The notes below the pieces were generated by a model, which worked only from the letters and a program-made list of their open reading frames with translations, did not search any database and was not told where the DNA came from. Below, in pieces: positions 52,704 through 60,991 of a stretch of DNA of 64,000 bases. Position 1 is the stretch's first letter. The number at the start of each line of letters is the position of its first letter. The stretch comes from JAWSVE01 sp050789445 (GTDB lineage Bacteria; Pseudomonadota; Gammaproteobacteria; Pseudomonadales; Cellvibrionaceae). Both the position numbers and the translations under genes were made by a program. The DNA lies in contig JAILXR010000001.1 of the NCBI GenBank assembly GCA_050789445.1, positions 868,001 through 932,000 on the forward strand, written 5' to 3'.

Positions 52704-53684
52704 TCATGCATTGCGCATGTGTAACGCCAGTTTCTCCATTAACACTAGTGTGGCGTTATTGGTCAGCAACTGTCCCTCTTCAATATATTCCCAAACGGTG
52801 GCGTCACTTTTCCACCCTCCCTGTTTTTTAATAAGCTCAAAATCCACACGCTCTCTTGCTGCGGACGTTGAAAGCCCTCTACGCAAGCTGTGGCTGCTTA
52901 AGTCAGGAACAAAATCAAAACCACAGTTGGCCCCAAGCGCTTTAAGAAGATCGTTGATCGCTCCTGCACCCAGACGCCTCTGCTTTATTTGATCCCAGCG
53001 GTTGATCGGGCGGAACAGTGGACCTGATTCGATGTTTGCTATAGTTATCCAGCTCTTGATTGCCGTGGCGGGACAAACCCCTTTGTTGCCGTAGGGGAGG
53101 GCGCGCATCTGACCGGCGGATTCCTGATCCGTTTTAGAATGCGGCATTCTGACAATTAAACCCTCGGGCTCCCACAATAGATCATCTATATCAATAGCCA
53201 CTAACTCGCTACGGCGGAAAGCGCCAAAAAATCCACTTAAAACCAGCGCCAGATCCCTTGCTCGTTTGTTGGAGTTTGGCTGCTGCTGCAAGTGACCTAC
53301 CATTTGCCCGATATGCTCCAGACGTAAGGCCTTGGCTTTACGCTTCGGTTGCCCATGAGTACGGCGTATCCCTTCCATTGCTTTACGCACGAGGGGCGCA
53401 TCCACCGGATTTTCCATCCCCTGATAGCGATACCATTGTCCGATTGCTGTGAGGTGTAAGTCCAGGGTTCGAATACTGGATGCTTGCGCTCTAGCGAGTA
53501 AATATTGGATCAGTGTTTGTGGATCACTCGGTAATCGACCGCCCCATTTTTCAAATTGTTTGATGGCAGAACGATAGGTTTTACGTGTGTTGTCAGAGGT
53601 TGCAGCCGTGATGTATTTCCGAATGATATCTGACTCATTCGGAACGGGCAGCCCAGTAGTACTGTGTAATGTTGTTTCTTTCAT
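52704..53684 (-). CDS. tnpS: TnpS tyrosine recombinase (cointegrate resolution)
   Basis: The 326-residue protein is a tyrosine recombinase with an N-terminal SAM-like DNA-binding domain (TSDNTRKTYRSAIKQFEKWG). The catalytic residues are visible: R in GFFGAFRRSELVAI, K in the beta hairpin near PHSKTDQ, H-x-x-R in SSHSLRRGLSTS, G-W-K in QGGWKSD, and Y in VWEYIEEG. It is divergent from a KfrA-like gene with a palindromic core between. That arrangement is the TnpS-TnpT-rst module of Tn4651-group Tn3 transposons. Earlier annotation as an integron integrase would not fit. Confidence 0.9.
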   Translation of the reverse strand: MKETTLHSTTGLPVPNESDIIRKYITAATSDNTRKTYRSAIKQFEKWGGRLPSDPQTLIQYLLARAQASSIRTLDLHLTAIGQWYRYQGMENPVDAPLVRKAMEGIRRTHGQPKRKAKALRLEHIGQMVGHLQQQPNSNKRARDLALVLSGFFGAFRRSELVAIDIDDLLWEPEGLIVRMPHSKTDQESAGQMRALPYGNKGVCPATAIKSWITIANIESGPLFRPINRWDQIKQRRLGAGAINDLLKALGANCGFDFVPDLSSHSLRRGLSTSAARERVDFELIKKQGGWKSDATVWEYIEEGQLLTNNATLVLMEKLALHMRNA

Positions 53685-53782
53685 TGGATCTCAATCACCA
53701 TATTTATTCACGCCAGGGCAGGAATAGCCGGGTTTTGGGGTGTGTACTGCAGTGCCGAATCTAAAAAACAGCCGGATTCATG

Positions 53783-53816
53783 CTAACCGACGATAAGGAT
53801 GATTATCGTCGGTTAG
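53783..53816. other. loxP-like recombination core of the transposon (rst site)
   Basis: Two perfect 14-bp inverted arms (CTAACCGACGATAA, 53783-53796, and its complement, 53803-53816) flank the spacer GGATGA, 34 bp in all. The lengths are those of a tyrosine-recombinase core such as loxP. It lies in the 225-bp gap between divergent tnpS and tnpT. No T-run follows, arguing against a terminator. Confidence 0.8.
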
Positions 53817-53859
53817 AGATTTAATCTCAAGTATACTTTCATAATCGTTATATTCTGTT

Positions 53860-53880
53860 ATATTACGGAATACGTAATAT
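53860..53880. promoter_or_regulatory. palindrome ahead of tnpT, candidate TnpT-binding site
   Basis: ATATTACG and CGTAATAT (8-bp arms) flank a 5-bp spacer, 29 bp upstream of the tnpT start. Two direct GTTATATT copies lie just before it. KfrA-like proteins bind such sites near their own promoter, so this may serve both tnpT control and synapsis at rst. Confidence 0.5.
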
Positions 53881-53909
53881 GGTATTAAATTCTCTCACAG
53901 GTAAAACTA

Positions 53910-54956
53910 ATGGCCCGACCCGGTGTGACTTACTATGACATCAGTCGAGCTGCTGAAGCGGTTAAAGCGCGAGGCAGCGAGCCCACTATTGATCGCGTTC
54001 GGGAGCAGCTCGGAACGGGCAGCAAAAGCACCATCGCGCCTTTATTAAAACAGTGGCGAAACAATGCTGAGTTGAACATCGAGGAGTCTGATAGTGGCTT
54101 GCCTTCGGATCTTATCAGTGCGGTGAAATCCTTGCGCGACCGCGTCCAGCAAGCATCAGAAGAAGCGGTTGAGCAGGCGAAGCAGGACTATCAGTCTCGA
54201 GCCCAGACGCTTGAGCGCAAGATTGCTGACATCCAAAAAGAGCTAGCTGAAGCCTTGGGTCGAGAACGAACCTTAAAACAGCAAATCACTGATCTTGAAA
54301 CTAATTCTCGTAAATTAAATGGTGCGCTTAACAGCTTAGAATCCCGTTTCGCGGTGACCGAGTCCGAACGTGATGCTTTACAAGCCCGTGCGCAGGAGTT
54401 AAAGGAAACGGTTTCTGAGTTGAGGGATGAAAATAGAGCAGTACGCGATCATTTTGAGCATTATCAGCAGAGAACTGCAGATGACCGCCAGCTTGAAAGA
54501 GACCAATTTCAGTCCCAGCTAAGGCAGTTACAGTCTCAGGTAGAAAGCCTAGCTATGCAATTGACACGTTCTCAGACAGAAAAGGAAGATTATCGATCGC
54601 GGTATGATAACGCTCAAGGTCAAGCCGAGAAAATTGGATATGAAAACCGGGAGCTACGACTCAAGCTGGAGTCCTGCGGAACGCGGATCAAAGAACTAGA
54701 AGCAGAATGTGGTAACAAGAACAAAGAGATTATCGAATTTGACCAACATATCAGCCAGTTTAGGACTGAAGTTCAGAGCCTGAAAGAGCGGCTAGCGAGC
54801 AAAAGCGCCACGTTACAGGGTGTCGATACGGATCTTCAAGAGATTCGTGAATATGCAGATCGTCTTGAAGCTGAGAATAAAGAAATTTCTGAAGAAAAAG
54901 CTGTACTTCAGGGACGCCTGGTACAGTTGCAGGCATCCCTCGGTGCTGGAAAATGA
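53910..54956 (+). CDS. tnpT: TnpT, KfrA-like DNA-binding coiled-coil protein
   Basis: The 348-residue protein has a KfrA_N-type DNA-binding domain (about residues 1-60: YDISRAAEAVKARGSEPT, STIAPLLKQWRN). An almost unbroken coiled coil follows from 65 to the end, rich in E, Q, L and K. Family knowledge: TnpT of Tn4651-type elements assists TnpS at the rst site and belongs to the same fold group as plasmid KfrA. It is divergent from tnpS with the palindromic core between. The next gene starts about 79 bp after its stop. Confidence 0.9.
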   Translation: MARPGVTYYDISRAAEAVKARGSEPTIDRVREQLGTGSKSTIAPLLKQWRNNAELNIEESDSGLPSDLISAVKSLRDRVQQASEEAVEQAKQDYQSRAQTLERKIADIQKELAEALGRERTLKQQITDLETNSRKLNGALNSLESRFAVTESERDALQARAQELKETVSELRDENRAVRDHFEHYQQRTADDRQLERDQFQSQLRQLQSQVESLAMQLTRSQTEKEDYRSRYDNAQGQAEKIGYENRELRLKLESCGTRIKELEAECGNKNKEIIEFDQHISQFRTEVQSLKERLASKSATLQGVDTDLQEIREYADRLEAENKEISEEKAVLQGRLVQLQASLGAGK

Positions 54957-54997
54957 CTTCATAGCTCAAACATATAAACCAAATAACTGCAGTGCTA

Positions 54998-55017
54998 TAC
55001 TGTTTATGCATACAGCA
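54998..55017 (+). promoter_or_regulatory. LexA-like SOS box ahead of the DUF5131/TcmP operon
   Basis: The 20-mer TACTGTTTATGCATACAGCA matches the gammaproteobacterial LexA consensus at 16 of 20 positions, with a perfect CTGT-N8-ACAG core (55000-55015). It overlaps a TATACT -10-like hexamer (54996-55001) and lies 18 bp before the DUF5131 start. Binding would block transcription until DNA damage. Confidence 0.75.
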
Positions 55018-55035
55018 TATCGTAGAGGGTTAGCT

Positions 55036-55779
55036 ATGGCTACAAATAGTAAAATTGAATGGACAGAACAAACCTGGAATCCAGTCACAGGCTGCACCAA
55101 GGTGTCTCCAGGTTGCAAGTATTGTTATGCTGAAGTCATGAGTAAGCGCCTGCAGGCTATGGGCGTGAGTGGTTATGAACGCGGATTCTCGACTATATCG
55201 CTGATGAGAGAGCGACTTGAGCAACCACTGCAGAGGAAAAAGCCCACAGTCTATTTTGTCAATTCAATGAGTGACTTATTCCATGAAAAAGTGCCCTTCG
55301 ACTATATTGATGAAGTGATGGCGGTTATTAATCAGGCTCCTCAACATGCGTTTCAAATCTTGACCAAAAGAGCTGAACGCATGAGGGAGTATTTTGAAAC
55401 GAAGCGAGCACCTGATAATGCTTGGCTAGGCGTGTCTGTAGAGGACAAACAATACGGGAAACCGAGGATTGCTCAGCTACAGCGTATTCGAGCGAAAACC
55501 CGGTTCCTGTCAATTGAACCACTTTTAGAAGACGTTGGACGAATTAGTCTGCGAGGAATTCATTGGGTTATAGTTGGTGGTGAATCAGGTGTTAAAGCCC
55601 GACCGATGGAAGAATCCTGGGTTCTCAAGATTAAATCGCAATGTGAGCGCGCCGGCACCGACTTTTTCTTCAAACAGTGGGGCGCTTGGGGTGAGGACGG
55701 GATCAAAAGGTCAAAACAAGCAAACGGAAGAACTCTGCAAGGTCAAACCTGGAATCAAATACCTGCGATAGCTGTATAA
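55036..55779 (+). CDS. DUF5131 (phage Gp37/Gp68-like) three-Cys-motif protein
   Basis: I start at the ATG at 55036 (GAGGG seven bases ahead), giving 247 residues. The N-terminus SKIEWTEQTWNPVTGCTKVS and the C20-x6-C27-x2-C30 motif in GCTKVSPGCKYCYAE define the DUF5131/Gp37-Gp68 family. Such a triad resembles the cluster-binding site of radical-SAM-like enzymes; its chemistry has not been shown to my knowledge. VIVGGESGVKARPMEESWV near residue 180 is the second conserved block. TcmP proteins are named for neighbouring this motif, and two of them follow. A LexA-like box precedes it, suggesting a DNA-damage or phage-related role. Confidence 0.92.
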   Translation: MATNSKIEWTEQTWNPVTGCTKVSPGCKYCYAEVMSKRLQAMGVSGYERGFSTISLMRERLEQPLQRKKPTVYFVNSMSDLFHEKVPFDYIDEVMAVINQAPQHAFQILTKRAERMREYFETKRAPDNAWLGVSVEDKQYGKPRIAQLQRIRAKTRFLSIEPLLEDVGRISLRGIHWVIVGGESGVKARPMEESWVLKIKSQCERAGTDFFFKQWGAWGEDGIKRSKQANGRTLQGQTWNQIPAIAV

Positions 55780-55806
55780 GTTTAATAATAACGAAAGGAA
55801 AACAGC

Positions 55807-57078
55807 GTGCCCAAAAAGAAAAAGGAAAAATATACCTGGGCTGTTGGCAAACCACTGCCCGAATTAGATGAGCATAGCCAAGCAAAGCATCGCATCATTT
55901 CGGACTACATTCAACGCTACGTTGAAGTGTATATGAGCAACACTTCGATTGAAGGTTTGAGATTATCAATTGTTGATGGCTTTTCCGGTGGTGGAAAGTA
56001 TAGGGATATTTTGACAAACGATACCGTTGATGGCTCTCCTTTTGTCATTTTGAATGCGATTAAAGAGGTTGAGGAGCGTATTAATCAGGGTCGAATTAAG
56101 CGGCGCTCCATAGATGCACATTACTTTTTTATTGACTGCATAAAGCAACATACTGAATTTCTTAAAAATGAAATTCAGCAGTCCCACTTTAAAGGAGGAC
56201 TCGGCGAGACCATATTCCTGCACACCGATATCTTTGCCCGCGCCGCGCCTGCCGTAATTGATGCAATCCATAAAAGAAATAAAGCCCAGAGATGCCTCTT
56301 CATACTTGACCAGTACGCATATAAAGATGTTCCTTTTAATACGGTAAATTACATCCTAGAAAAATTAAAAGGCAGTGAAGTAATTCTGACGTTCAATGTA
56401 AATGCTCTGATGAATTACTTTTCAGAATGCGATTCAAATCGAAAAGCTTTAGAAAACATTCACCTCGATCAATACATTGACTGGAGGCGCGTCGCTGCGC
56501 TGAAGGAGGCGGGAAAAGGGAAGGCGGCAGTTCAAGAGCAGCTTGCAAATGCAATCTACAAAGCGTCTGGGGCAAGGCACATCACACTTTTCTTTGTGAC
56601 GCCTAAAAACGGTCTCACGTACTGGCTTGTCCACCTCTCCAAAGTTTATAGAGCCCGTGACGTTATGATGTCGCTCCATTGGAAGCATTCAAACTCGTCT
56701 TTTTCACACCACATGGCAGAGGGAATATTTTCACTTGGGTATACGGCGACGGAAACACCTGGACAGAGTAGTTTTGACTTGATGACTGAATTTGATTTCA
56801 GCAGCGACGCAGAAACAAGGTGTATTAGACGCTTATCCGAAGATATACCACGGCACATATTCAATTTAAATGAACCAATCCCTTTTTCTTGTCTGGTTGA
56901 CCAGATAGGTAGCAATACTCCCGCCGCCGAACATCAGATTCGACGGGCGCTCACTAGCAGCCTAAAAAATAAAGAAATAAAAATATTAAACTCGACAGGA
57001 AAATACCTGAACTCTGCTAATCAAGCAAAAGCAGAGGACCTGATCTCGTACAATCAAAAATCAATCTTTATTCTTTAG
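55807..57078 (+). CDS. TcmP-like protein 1 (three-Cys-motif partner)
   Basis: The 423-residue protein starts at a GTG behind AAGGA, 28 bp after the DUF5131 stop. After a basic tail (MPKKKKEKYTWAVGKPLPEL) comes the TcmP fold: HSQAKHRIISDYIQRYVEVY, then a methyltransferase-like motif I in LSIVDGFSGGGKY, LFILDQYAYKDVPF in the position of an IDP(W/F)G motif, and a C-terminal winged-helix-like segment (AEHQIRRALTSSLKNKEIKIL). The fold suggests a nucleotide or SAM-binding enzyme; no reaction is known. It differs clearly from the second copy, so they may form a hetero-complex. Confidence 0.85.
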   Translation: MPKKKKEKYTWAVGKPLPELDEHSQAKHRIISDYIQRYVEVYMSNTSIEGLRLSIVDGFSGGGKYRDILTNDTVDGSPFVILNAIKEVEERINQGRIKRRSIDAHYFFIDCIKQHTEFLKNEIQQSHFKGGLGETIFLHTDIFARAAPAVIDAIHKRNKAQRCLFILDQYAYKDVPFNTVNYILEKLKGSEVILTFNVNALMNYFSECDSNRKALENIHLDQYIDWRRVAALKEAGKGKAAVQEQLANAIYKASGARHITLFFVTPKNGLTYWLVHLSKVYRARDVMMSLHWKHSNSSFSHHMAEGIFSLGYTATETPGQSSFDLMTEFDFSSDAETRCIRRLSEDIPRHIFNLNEPIPFSCLVDQIGSNTPAAEHQIRRALTSSLKNKEIKILNSTGKYLNSANQAKAEDLISYNQKSIFIL

Positions 57079-57090
57079 ACGGATAGGAAA

Positions 57091-58203
57091 ATGAAAGGCG
57101 ATAAATTCTTTGATGAAACCCGAGAACAGTCTTTGGTCAAAGCAACCATCGTAGAAAAGTACTTTGGTGCTTGGTCGCAGATTATTACTGGTGCGCAAAA
57201 GCGCTACCAGCAACATGCTCAGAAAATCGGGTATGTTGACTTGTTTGCTGGCCCAGGCCGATACAAAGATGGTGCTATATCAACTCCTCTACGGGTTTTA
57301 AATACAGCTTTACAAAATGAGCAACTACATGATCGCCTGATTACAATATTTAATGATAAAGACGAAAATCATGTAAGAACACTATCAGAAGCAATTAGTG
57401 ATTTGGAGCAAATCAAGTTATTAAAGCATACTCCTCAGATTTGGAATGAGGAAGTAGGGGACAATATTGCGCTCCAGTTCGAGAAGATGAGTGTCATACC
57501 GGTACTCGCTTTTATTGATCCCTGGGGATACAAAGGGTTATCACTTAGACTCGTAAACGCTTTTTTAAAAGATTGGGGCTGTGACTGCCTTTTTTTCTTT
57601 AACTACGCTCGAATTAACGCGGGTCTTTCGAATCTAAAAGTGCGAAGTCACATGGAAGCCTTGTTCGAATCACATACACAAACTTTAATTGATCAAATTA
57701 CGGGTTTGCCCCCTGACGAACGAGAAGCACAGATTGTTGAAGGTATTGCAAATGCGCTAAAAATCTACGGACACCGTTATGTTTTGCCATTTTGCTTTAA
57801 AAATGAAAGTGGCAAGAGGACAACGCATCACCTCATATTTGTAACAAAGCACTTTAAAGGATATGAAGTGATGAAGGAAATCATGGCAAAAGAAAGTTCA
57901 ACCGAGCACCAAGGAGTGGCGTCGTTTCAGTACATGCCTGCAGCAACCGTTTCACAGGGACTGCTTTTTGAGCTTAATCGACCTTTGGACTCACTAAAAG
58001 ATTTGCTGTTGTTGGATTTTTCTGGCCAGTGTTTAACGATGATAGATATTTATCGTCAACACAGTATCGATAAGCCATTTTTAAATAAACATTATAAAAC
58101 TGTGTTAAAGGAGATGGAGGAAGAGGGTTTGATAAAAACAAGTGGTAGGAAATCGAAAAGAGGCTTTGCGGACAATATTTTATGCGTGTTCCCATTAACG
58201 TAA
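57091..58203 (+). CDS. TcmP-like protein 2 (three-Cys-motif partner)
   Basis: The 370-residue protein follows the first copy by 12 bp and has AGGAAA ahead of its ATG. It is the closer match to the TcmP pattern: QSLVKATIVEKYFGAWSQII, YVDLFAGPGRYKDGAIST (motif I-like, about residues 48-65), LAFIDPWGYKGLSLRLVNAF near 142, and a C-terminal winged-helix-like region (LNKHYKTVLKEMEEEGLIKT). Rossmann-type methyltransferase folds carry similar motifs, so it may modify a nucleic acid or cofactor (inference). It sits between TcmP1 and the helicase. Confidence 0.88.
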   Translation: MKGDKFFDETREQSLVKATIVEKYFGAWSQIITGAQKRYQQHAQKIGYVDLFAGPGRYKDGAISTPLRVLNTALQNEQLHDRLITIFNDKDENHVRTLSEAISDLEQIKLLKHTPQIWNEEVGDNIALQFEKMSVIPVLAFIDPWGYKGLSLRLVNAFLKDWGCDCLFFFNYARINAGLSNLKVRSHMEALFESHTQTLIDQITGLPPDEREAQIVEGIANALKIYGHRYVLPFCFKNESGKRTTHHLIFVTKHFKGYEVMKEIMAKESSTEHQGVASFQYMPAATVSQGLLFELNRPLDSLKDLLLLDFSGQCLTMIDIYRQHSIDKPFLNKHYKTVLKEMEEEGLIKTSGRKSKRGFADNILCVFPLT

Positions 58204-58251
58204 CTTACTTATTAGATGCTCATTGCTACGAACCAAGCTTGAGGACAGATT

Positions 58252-60795
58252 ATGCCAATTAACTTTGAAAAACGATCACCTAACAAGGGAACGGAAAAAA
58301 AGGTACATCCATGCGAAATTTACGACACCCTGGATAGGAATGCCAACAAAGGTCCTCTTCGCGTACCTGTCCAAAATGCCGTTTTGGATAATTGGTTTGT
58401 AAATTACCGAAATCAACGCGACGTAATACTGAAATTACCAACCGGAGAAGGTAAAACTCTCATTGGGCTATTGATCCTGCAATCGAAGATAAACCAGAAA
58501 AAGGGATCGTGCTTGTATATTTGTCCAAACAAGTATCTAGCCGACCAGGTTCGCATACAGGCGGATGAATTCGGTATCCACCACTGTGCAATAAATGAGA
58601 ATGGACTCCCGGAAGATTTTATCAACGGGGAAAAAATATTGATCACGCACGCCCAAATAGTTTTTAACGGGCGCAGCACAAACTTCGGCATAGGACAGGA
58701 TTCGATAGAGGTTGAAAACATCCTTTTGGATGACGCACACAGCTGTATTGAAATCATAAAAACAGCTAGTAAATTCCGAATACCGCGATCGTCAGATTGC
58801 TACCACGAGTTGTTACAGATTTTCGGTGACGCTCTCAAAAGCCAAGGGGCTGGGACCTATGCAGATATCTGCAATGAATCTAAAAGCGCAATACTTGCCG
58901 TGCCTTACTGGGAATGGGAGAGCAAACAAGATGAAGTTATTCAGATCCTCTCAACGTACAATAAAAGTATGGATAAATCAGTATGGTTTGTCTGGGATTT
59001 ATTAAAGGATAATCTTGATAATTGCACGGCTGTATTTTCTGGCGCGGGTATTGAAATATCACCAAGATTATTACCGATGGAGATGTTCGGCGCATTTTAC
59101 AACGCATCTCATCGTGTATTTATGTCAGCAACCATTTCAAACGATTCATTTTTTATTCGCGACCTTGGATTGACCAAGGAGGTTATAGAGAGGCCATTAA
59201 CTTTTGATAAAAAATGGTCTGGCGAAAAGATGGTGCTGATTCCCTCACTAATCGATGGCAGCCTAACAAGAGAATCTCTTGTAAATTGGATAGGTAAATG
59301 GCGGAACACAAATTATGGTGTAGTCGCCATTACTCCCAGCAACTGGCATAAGAAAATATGGGAAAGCCTTGGATCGACTGCCGTTGACGCAAGCAATCTT
59401 TTAGAGGAAGTGGAAAAACTAAAACTAGGGCACTTTCCAAGCCCTGTTGTTATGGCAGCCAAGTATGACGGTGTAGACCTTCCTGACAATATGTGCCGTA
59501 TCTTGGTAATCGATTCGCTACCTATCACAGAAACTATCACCGAAAAATATATTGAATGCTGTATCCCTAATAGCACCTTTACACAAATCAAAACCGCACA
59601 AACAATTGAGCAAGGCTTAGGGCGAGCAGTAAGGGGCGAAAAAGACTATTGTGTCGTCTTGCTTCTTGGCAACGATCTCGTCAAACAGATACGCTTCAAA
59701 GGGTCTCGGCCATACCTCTCGCCACAAACACGCAAACAAATCGACATAGGGTTAGACTTAGCAAAGTACGCAAAAGAAGACATGGATGAGTCGCAAAACT
59801 ATATTCAAATGCTCATCTCTGTCATTAATCAAGGGTTGGGGCGAGATGAATCTTGGAAACAGTTTTATATTAGTAATATGGATTCAATTGACCTCGATGA
59901 TAGTCGATCTACCGAAATCAGCGATGAGATGCTCATCCAGGAGCGCAAGGCAGAATGTTATCACTCAGAAGGAAAACACACTGACGCAGCCAGCGCGATC
60001 CAAATTTTGCTTGACAAACACTCTGCCACGCTTTCTAAAGAAGAACGCGGATGGTATCTACAAGAAATGTCTCGGTATTTATATGCTCAAAATCGCGTCG
60101 AAGGAATGGCGATGCAAGTGAACGCACACAGGACCAATAAACGATTATTCCTTCCACCGGAAGGATACCAGTTCACAAAGATTGATCTGAAAGCGCATGA
60201 GCGGATAGCAAATATTAAAAGCCTAATTGGTCAGTACGACGAATTCGAGGATTTTCTTGTTTATATGGACGATGTGTTTTCGCGTTTAGTTTTTGGTGTT
60301 AAATCAGAGCGATTCGAAAGTGCTGTTGACGAATTGGGCAAGCTTCTCGGTTTTAATACTGAGCGACCAGACTCAAATTGGAAGTCTGGACCTGACAATT
60401 TATGGGCTATCAAAAACGGTGAATATCTATTTATCGAATGTAAAAGTGAAGTGCTGCTAACGCGTGCTGAGATTCTAAAAGATGAAACGGGTCAATTTAA
60501 TAATAACATCGCTTGGTTTAAACGATTTTATCCAGGCGCAAAGGTAGTTTATTCCATCATTATTCCAACAAAAAAAGTGAAATCAAATACAGGTTTCAAT
60601 GAATCGGTGGTAGTGCTTAGAGAGCGCGGTTTGAAGAACCTTGTATCTAATGCCCGAGCGTTTGTTTTGGGATTCAAAAACAGTGACCTAAAGAGTTTGT
60701 CAGATAATTTTATTCATCAGTCTATACACCAGCACAATTTAGACGCTGACGGTCTTATTGAATACTATTTTGAATCAACTCTGTTAGTTAACTAA
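58252..60795 (+). CDS. Rad3/DinG-like helicase with C-terminal PD-(D/E)xK-like nuclease domain
   Basis: The 847-residue protein has a helicase core: Walker A LPTGEGKT (residues 62-69), Walker B LLDDAH (about 158-163, DDAH rather than DEAH), VFMSATIS, and a Rad3-like motif VI (IEQGLGRAVRGEKDYCVVLL). After a helical region the C-terminal domain shows a PD-(D/E)xK pattern: GPDNLW (about residue 711) with FIECKSE (about 727), consistent with a nuclease. It follows the TcmP2 gene by 48 bp with GAGGACAG ahead of the ATG, and ends the operon. A helicase-nuclease beside DUF5131/TcmP suggests DNA damage response or anti-phage function. Family is not one I can name precisely. Confidence 0.85.
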   Translation: MPINFEKRSPNKGTEKKVHPCEIYDTLDRNANKGPLRVPVQNAVLDNWFVNYRNQRDVILKLPTGEGKTLIGLLILQSKINQKKGSCLYICPNKYLADQVRIQADEFGIHHCAINENGLPEDFINGEKILITHAQIVFNGRSTNFGIGQDSIEVENILLDDAHSCIEIIKTASKFRIPRSSDCYHELLQIFGDALKSQGAGTYADICNESKSAILAVPYWEWESKQDEVIQILSTYNKSMDKSVWFVWDLLKDNLDNCTAVFSGAGIEISPRLLPMEMFGAFYNASHRVFMSATISNDSFFIRDLGLTKEVIERPLTFDKKWSGEKMVLIPSLIDGSLTRESLVNWIGKWRNTNYGVVAITPSNWHKKIWESLGSTAVDASNLLEEVEKLKLGHFPSPVVMAAKYDGVDLPDNMCRILVIDSLPITETITEKYIECCIPNSTFTQIKTAQTIEQGLGRAVRGEKDYCVVLLLGNDLVKQIRFKGSRPYLSPQTRKQIDIGLDLAKYAKEDMDESQNYIQMLISVINQGLGRDESWKQFYISNMDSIDLDDSRSTEISDEMLIQERKAECYHSEGKHTDAASAIQILLDKHSATLSKEERGWYLQEMSRYLYAQNRVEGMAMQVNAHRTNKRLFLPPEGYQFTKIDLKAHERIANIKSLIGQYDEFEDFLVYMDDVFSRLVFGVKSERFESAVDELGKLLGFNTERPDSNWKSGPDNLWAIKNGEYLFIECKSEVLLTRAEILKDETGQFNNNIAWFKRFYPGAKVVYSIIIPTKKVKSNTGFNESVVVLRERGLKNLVSNARAFVLGFKNSDLKSLSDNFIHQSIHQHNLDADGLIEYYFESTLLVN

Positions 60796-60991
60796 GTGCT
60801 CGACGAGCAAATCATCAATAATGGTAAATTGAATCGTTCAGGTGGAAACTTCGGAGCTTGGCGGCCACTAATCGACAGGGGTAGTCATACCTTTGGTAAT
60901 GCGCTTATTAATTTCACATACGCTCTAGTATTCGACATAGGATTATAAGGCCTGTAGAATAGGCTTCTGTTGATTACTGGGCGTCTCTATA

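Noticed and set aside
53783..53816. Palindrome considered as an integron attC site or a terminator
   Set aside because: It lacks attC-type R/L box structure and a downstream T-run. Position between tnpS and tnpT and the 14-6-14 layout fit a resolution core better.
54820..55035. N-terminal extension of the DUF5131 protein
   Set aside because: It lies inside tnpT in another frame and across the LexA-like box; the family starts near SKIEWTEQTWNP.
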